A stretch of DNA of 64,000 nucleotides from Lethocerus indicus. Taxonomy: Eukaryota > Arthropoda > Insecta > Hemiptera > Belostomatidae. The translations under genes and the position numbers were made by a program. The DNA lies in assembly GCA_019843655.1 (NCBI GenBank), contig JACDQD010000003.1, positions 2,978,925 to 3,042,924 of the forward strand. Direction: 5' to 3'. Below the pieces are notes generated by a model. That model was not told where the DNA came from. It made no database searches and worked only from the letters and a program-made list of their open reading frames with translations. This document shows, piece after piece, positions 59,351 to 64,000 of the stretch (the stretch's first letter is position 1; each line of letters begins with the position of its first letter).

Positions 59351-62300
59351 CCGAAGCATTCCGGCAGAGGGCCCTGTTATAAATCGTAAATTACATGACA
59401 GTCGTGGCCAAACTGGACTTTAAGATACGAAACGAACCATTTCACTTCGCATATCGACATCACAAACACAAAACATCGCTAAGAGTCTCATGAGCGGGTG
59501 TTTTCTTCACCTTTTCGGAAGTCAAATCGTCGTTAACTGAAATGCGCGCTCGCCCCTTCTATAAAGAGCTTGGGGCCGCCGAGTTACATAATCAATTATG
59601 AACCCTACAAACAGTTTGGAACCGAATTAATAAATTGATATCGGCATTCCGCTATCTAACATAAACAATAAACATTGCGTAATATCGTCGATTTGGGATC
59701 GCCATTGATTTTTTTTTCTTCATGTAATTCTAATTCCTAGTGAATTTGCCAACTATCGTCTCTCTCTTTTAAATGTCGGCAATCACTATAACCTGTAATC
59801 TCTAGGCACATGCTTTACGCGACTTGAGATTTAATCGGGGTCCTTTTAATACTTTGTTTCGCCTAAAAATATTTTAAATACGATGAAATGAATTATCGCT
59901 ATCTAACTTGAGAGGGTTGAGAATCGAGTTTTCCGGACCCTGAAGACGGAACCGGTACGAGCCGCCGAAACGTCGGAAGCGAAAAACACCGAGAAGAGCT
60001 CCAGTAGGGATGAAAATGATTAACCTTTCTTGTAGAACTAGCTCAGGTGTTCTTCGGAACCGGGATGAATCTCGGACATACAACTTGCCCGGGGGTTTCT
60101 CCGGGGAAGTTTTTCGACGGTGAAAGAGTTTGAGTTCAGCGTGGCCATTCTTCCGATCTGGGTCAACGATTCTTCTTCTGTCCCGCGCCCTCAACTGATA
60201 TCCCTGTCCCTTCTTTAAACTTCATGAAATTTTAGGCCGTAAAATAAAATTGGCCTGAATGAAAGGGGTGGCCCGGTTGGTGGCGATGCCGGGTGGACAG
60301 ATCCATAACTAGAAATGAATGGTGGCGGCATTTTCTACCCTTCAGTTCAAATATCGAAAATGTGCGGACTTATTGCGCCCAGATACAAAACGAATTTAAA
60401 GAATACAAGTTACGAACAATACAATAAAGAGTGAACAAGGCATACTCTATGGTAATTCGGATTTCCTTTCCTACTTTCTGTCTGTACGTGTGCTTGATTT
60501 TTTAAGATTATTTCGATGTAATTATATATTTTTATTCGTGAGAAAAATGTAAAAAGAATTATATTTGTAATGTCCGTTTATTCAACAATTCTGGCAACCT
60601 TCTATCCCTGCTGATTTTGTCCTATTCTAGAGCGGTGTCGCTAAATTAATTACTTTTCAGAAAGTGTAGTCGTGACTTAAAATAAAAAGGAAAAAAATTA
60701 AGTAGAATTCGACAATTACATTATGAGGACTCGCAGCGAAGAAACGAATTTTGCTTCATTTGCAAATTTAAATCAAAAGAGTGAGAAAGCTAACTTCAGT
60801 GCACTCGTTAGAATTATATTGTTCTCTCGTAAAACGTTATGGACACACCCCGGCGCTCTACGGAGGAATGAATTTAGTTATAAATTCGGCCTTGTATTAA
60901 GAATAAATTTAAAAATAAGGAGGGTTCTCACCGAGAGCGCCCCGCAAGAATAATCTCGGGTGGGGGATGAACGCTAGGTTGGGAATATCAACACCGCATT
61001 GATTACGTATTCATCGTATACGTCGTAAAACTAGCATCATCGCCGCTATACGGAGTGATTTATCCTTATATATATATACGTATGTACTATGAATATATAA
61101 ATACATATTAGAATTGTTATTCGGAGTCACCTCTCGTTCTTAGGAAGGCCTGTATTCTCGCAATTATTAAGTATTATATACATTCAAATATACTGTGTAC
61201 ATTGATTCAAATTGAAATTGTTTATATGCGGGTCACTGGTCTAGAAAATTAGTGTTAATGTTGTACGCCGGTTAGGCATTAAGACAAAATATATTTGTTA
61301 TTCAACTTGTTCGGTGTTTTGTAGTTTTTAAATCAGCACTATTCGCACGAATTCCAGAAGCGTCAGGTTAGACATTATTCTTCATTTCGTGGATACATTC
61401 CGGATATAATGTTTTATAACTAAAAAGATACGACGTTGTGTAAGTAATTGAGTTTTTTACAGTGGTACGTTTGCGAAAAATAAAAGCTTATCCAGAGCGC
61501 TATATAAATAGACTACTTATTAGGTTATAAGTATTGGTGATATATTCGATAATCTCCTCTTTCAAATCATCTCTCGATTCGACACGCTGGTCTACGATAC
61601 TGGGATTATTGAATCGGTATGAAGTCGGAAAAATCGTAGCAGAAAGTGCTGTACAGGAAACTGGTAGCGAAGAAAAAGGTGATGTAAAATGCGGGGGATG
61701 GAGTGAAAAGCTGGTCGGGCGGGGGGTGGCGGCGAAGGGGGTAGGGTGGGTTCGGGGTTTCAGCTCCAGGAATAGGAAACCGCGGAGAGTAATGAAGCCG
61801 GAGCCGGAGAGTTGGAGTTGGAGCTGGAGCCGGAGCCGGAGCCGGAGTTGTTCCTGTTGGGTTGGAGGAGGGTGAGGGGGTAGCGCCGCTAATGAAAAAC
61901 GGGGCCGGGGTTGGTGGACTGAAGGGAGGGGCTGGCGGTTCAGGGGTTGGTGCTCCCTCGGCTGGCGCTCCCTTTAATAGCGGGGGCCACCGTGCATTAC
62001 CAGAATTGAGAAAAATAATAATTATAATAATGGCTTTACACGCAGCGATTTCCGGCCCCGATCTATTCCTCCTGCAATGAGCATCTCTCTAAAGCCTGTC
62101 ATAGTTACATTTCAACCGAGAGTAACAGTAACTAACGTCGAAAATATTTTCGGGAACTTGGTCTTATCTTCAATTCTGAAGATAACCAGGGATTAAAGCG
62201 AGCTGGAATTTTCAAGTAAAATATTTCTAACACGTTCCGGGGGAGTAGCCGTAATGAAATTATTGCGAATATTTGTTTGCAATTATTTTTTCTAAAATCG

Positions 62301-64000
62301 TAATTTTACATTAAATTCGTAGCGTCCAAGTACTTGTCTGTTAGGTCAAGAGTGATATGGCGGAACTGGATTTATCTGAAACGATGTTCCGAAATCGCCA
62401 AATAGACGACGGTTGTGGTGTCGCTGAACGTAATTTTTCAAATTTATAAAGCCGGTTTAACTCGATTACATAATTGCAGAAAATAGGGCTTTAGCAACGG
62501 GCCGATAACGCAGCGAGAACCTAACCTCGGGCCTATCTCATTGCGTCTTGTAATGCGTCAGCGTGGAGGCAGCGAAAGTTTTATTTCAATTACGCGATGC
62601 AAGATATATATACATATATCTGAAACAAAAAATTAATTATACCTAATATTGGATATTCTTCGGCATATTGAAGGCTACAGTGCCGGGAAAATGGTTTTCT
62701 TCGCTCGTGATCGAGCCGGCGTATGGCGGGGAAATTGCGCGGATGACTCACCCCGACCGCAATATCGAATTTCCTTTTTAACGCTCACGCTTCAGACAAC
62801 ATCAAGTGCACCAAGTGCGCTGTTCGCGCATCATCGCCGAATTCGGATGACGCTTTTGAACGAACTTTGGTCGGTTTTGCCAATTTCGCTTTCGGTAAAG
62901 CGGACCGAAGGCGTTACTGTAATTTAAAGTAGCTGATATTAGAAAAGTGAAAAAATTTCTGTACGAATTAATACGGTAAGGACCGAATCGATTGGAGACG
63001 TCGAGTGCAGTTTTTTGTCACAGCCTACAACTCCTCCGTTATTTGATAACAATGGAATGAAGTTTTGAAATGAGGAGCCACCAAGTGGTGAATACTGAAG
63101 TACCGCGGTTTGCAAGGGTTGATCCCGTTCTGTTCCAGGATTTTTCCTGTGTTTGGAAACCACCTGAGCTCCACTGGAAGGGTTTTAGCCCTTTCCTCCT
63201 GTTGTCTGCTTCCAATTCCGTCCAATCAGAGTAGTACTGAAGATGGGATAGTTTATAATGAATTCGAGCGTAGATAAAATTAACAAGTCAAAATTATTTC
63301 GGCGGAGTTGAAATTTGGCAGACTTTCATCATCCTCGAAACCTGGAGAAATTTCGACCGTCGGATAAATTCCTCGCCGGCGGTCACAAAAACATAATGGG
63401 CCCCATTGTACTAACTGGGAATTGGATTGTTGTAGTTTGAATTGGATAAGTGAGTGTTTTATCAGACAACAAAGCAGCCCCCGCCCCCGCCTGTGGCATT
63501 CTGCGGCCCATAGCCAGCCACGAGAATTTCGCTCGCTCTTATTACAGAACAAGAAATTCGGATAAACAGAGAGATGCACGACCGTCCAGAGTGAACTTCG
63601 ACGTGCCGCTCGTCGGCAGCTCGCTTTTCCGAGCTTTCCAATCCCCGGTCCGGGAAAATTTTTGGCCCAATTAAGAGGAAATTTGTGGAAAGCTCGGGGA
63701 CGTCTCTCAGTCCGTCCGAGTCGTCTCTCGGAGGGTGAGGGCCCGACAAAAATGAAACCGGTTTTTTTGTCGTACAAAACGCCCGCTCAGAATTGGTCCA
63801 GAGATATATTTTTCCATCCATCGCGAACCGGTAACGAAATAGCGTGTTGCGGCCGGAGTTTAAGCGCGCCGGCGGTGCGAAATTCCGGTACCGTCCCCCC
63901 GGATCCCCGGGAGCGAAACCGGTTCTCTCTCGAACGAGAGGCCGTCGTGTCTGTGCCCTACCGCCGATGCTGCGGTAGCCGCAAGATCGGACCGTGGGAA
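59351..64000 (+). other. intronic or intergenic DNA to the window edge
   Basis: No exon is supported. It includes a hexameric repeat near 61.8 kb and a G-rich stretch (61690-61990). The minus-strand open frame 63280-63777 (165 codons) has no recognisable motif, and the overlapping plus-strand frame is similarly open, so both are considered chance. Confidence 0.4.
61798..61853 (+). repeat. GGAGCC-type hexamer repeat
   Basis: Imperfect repeats of GGAGCC, GGAGAG and TTGGAG. Open in the plus frame only as an accident of the repeat unit. Confidence 0.85.

Noticed and set aside
63280..63821. Overlapping 119- and 165-codon minus-strand frames
   Set aside because: Mutually overlapping, with a third frame open on the plus strand; no motif.

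Overview
The window is eukaryotic nuclear DNA, almost certainly from an arthropod and most likely an insect. Genes are split by GT-AG introns of roughly 100 bases to several kb. Intergenic DNA is AT-rich with undepleted CpG, and it is full of microsatellites and transposon remnants (mariner, a jockey-clade non-LTR element, a long-inverted-repeat foldback family). No operon, prokaryotic gene, rRNA or intact tRNA was seen. The species cannot be named from sequence alone.

Four plus-strand genes are supported. (1) 1.5-10.7 kb: a complete coding region for a Yippee-like zinc-binding protein (YPEL1-4 type, 115 aa, four coding exons) with a long AT-rich 3' UTR. (2) 17.9-19.8 kb: an unrecognised two-finger C2H2 protein (216 aa, four exons) with two IKTE sumoylation-type motifs and a possible alternative upstream start exon. 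(3) 21.5-26.1 kb: a complete Notchless gene (Nle, 475 aa, eleven exons), a 60S ribosome-assembly factor with an N-terminal NLE domain and eight WD40 blades; one of its introns is stop-free and a multiple of three. (4) 36.25 kb: the first coding exon of an unidentified gene, behind a CT-rich leader, followed by what appears to be a first intron running past the end of the window (over 27 kb).

The rest is repeats. A foldback family whose arms carry the core CTAGACCGGTTTCGGCCGCT recurs at about a dozen places. A composite repeat is present as two direct copies (about 14.5-16.8 kb and 28.1-30.6 kb) on either side of the zinc-finger/Nle pair. These copies carry two tandem repeat families, a 61-bp unit (17 copies in three arrays) and a 70-bp unit. 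Almost every unit contains a sequence very close to the published CTCF consensus (CCACCAGGGGGCAGTA and CCCTCAGGGGGCGCTA). This is the most interesting signal here: transposon-borne clusters of candidate insulator sites bracketing a two-gene block.

From 36.3 to 64 kb no exon can be supported. That stretch holds GC-rich promoter-proximal sequence, a poly-G run, foldback copies, a decayed jockey reverse-transcriptase fragment at 50 kb, and a pair of about 550-bp inverted repeats at 55.3 and 58.8 kb.
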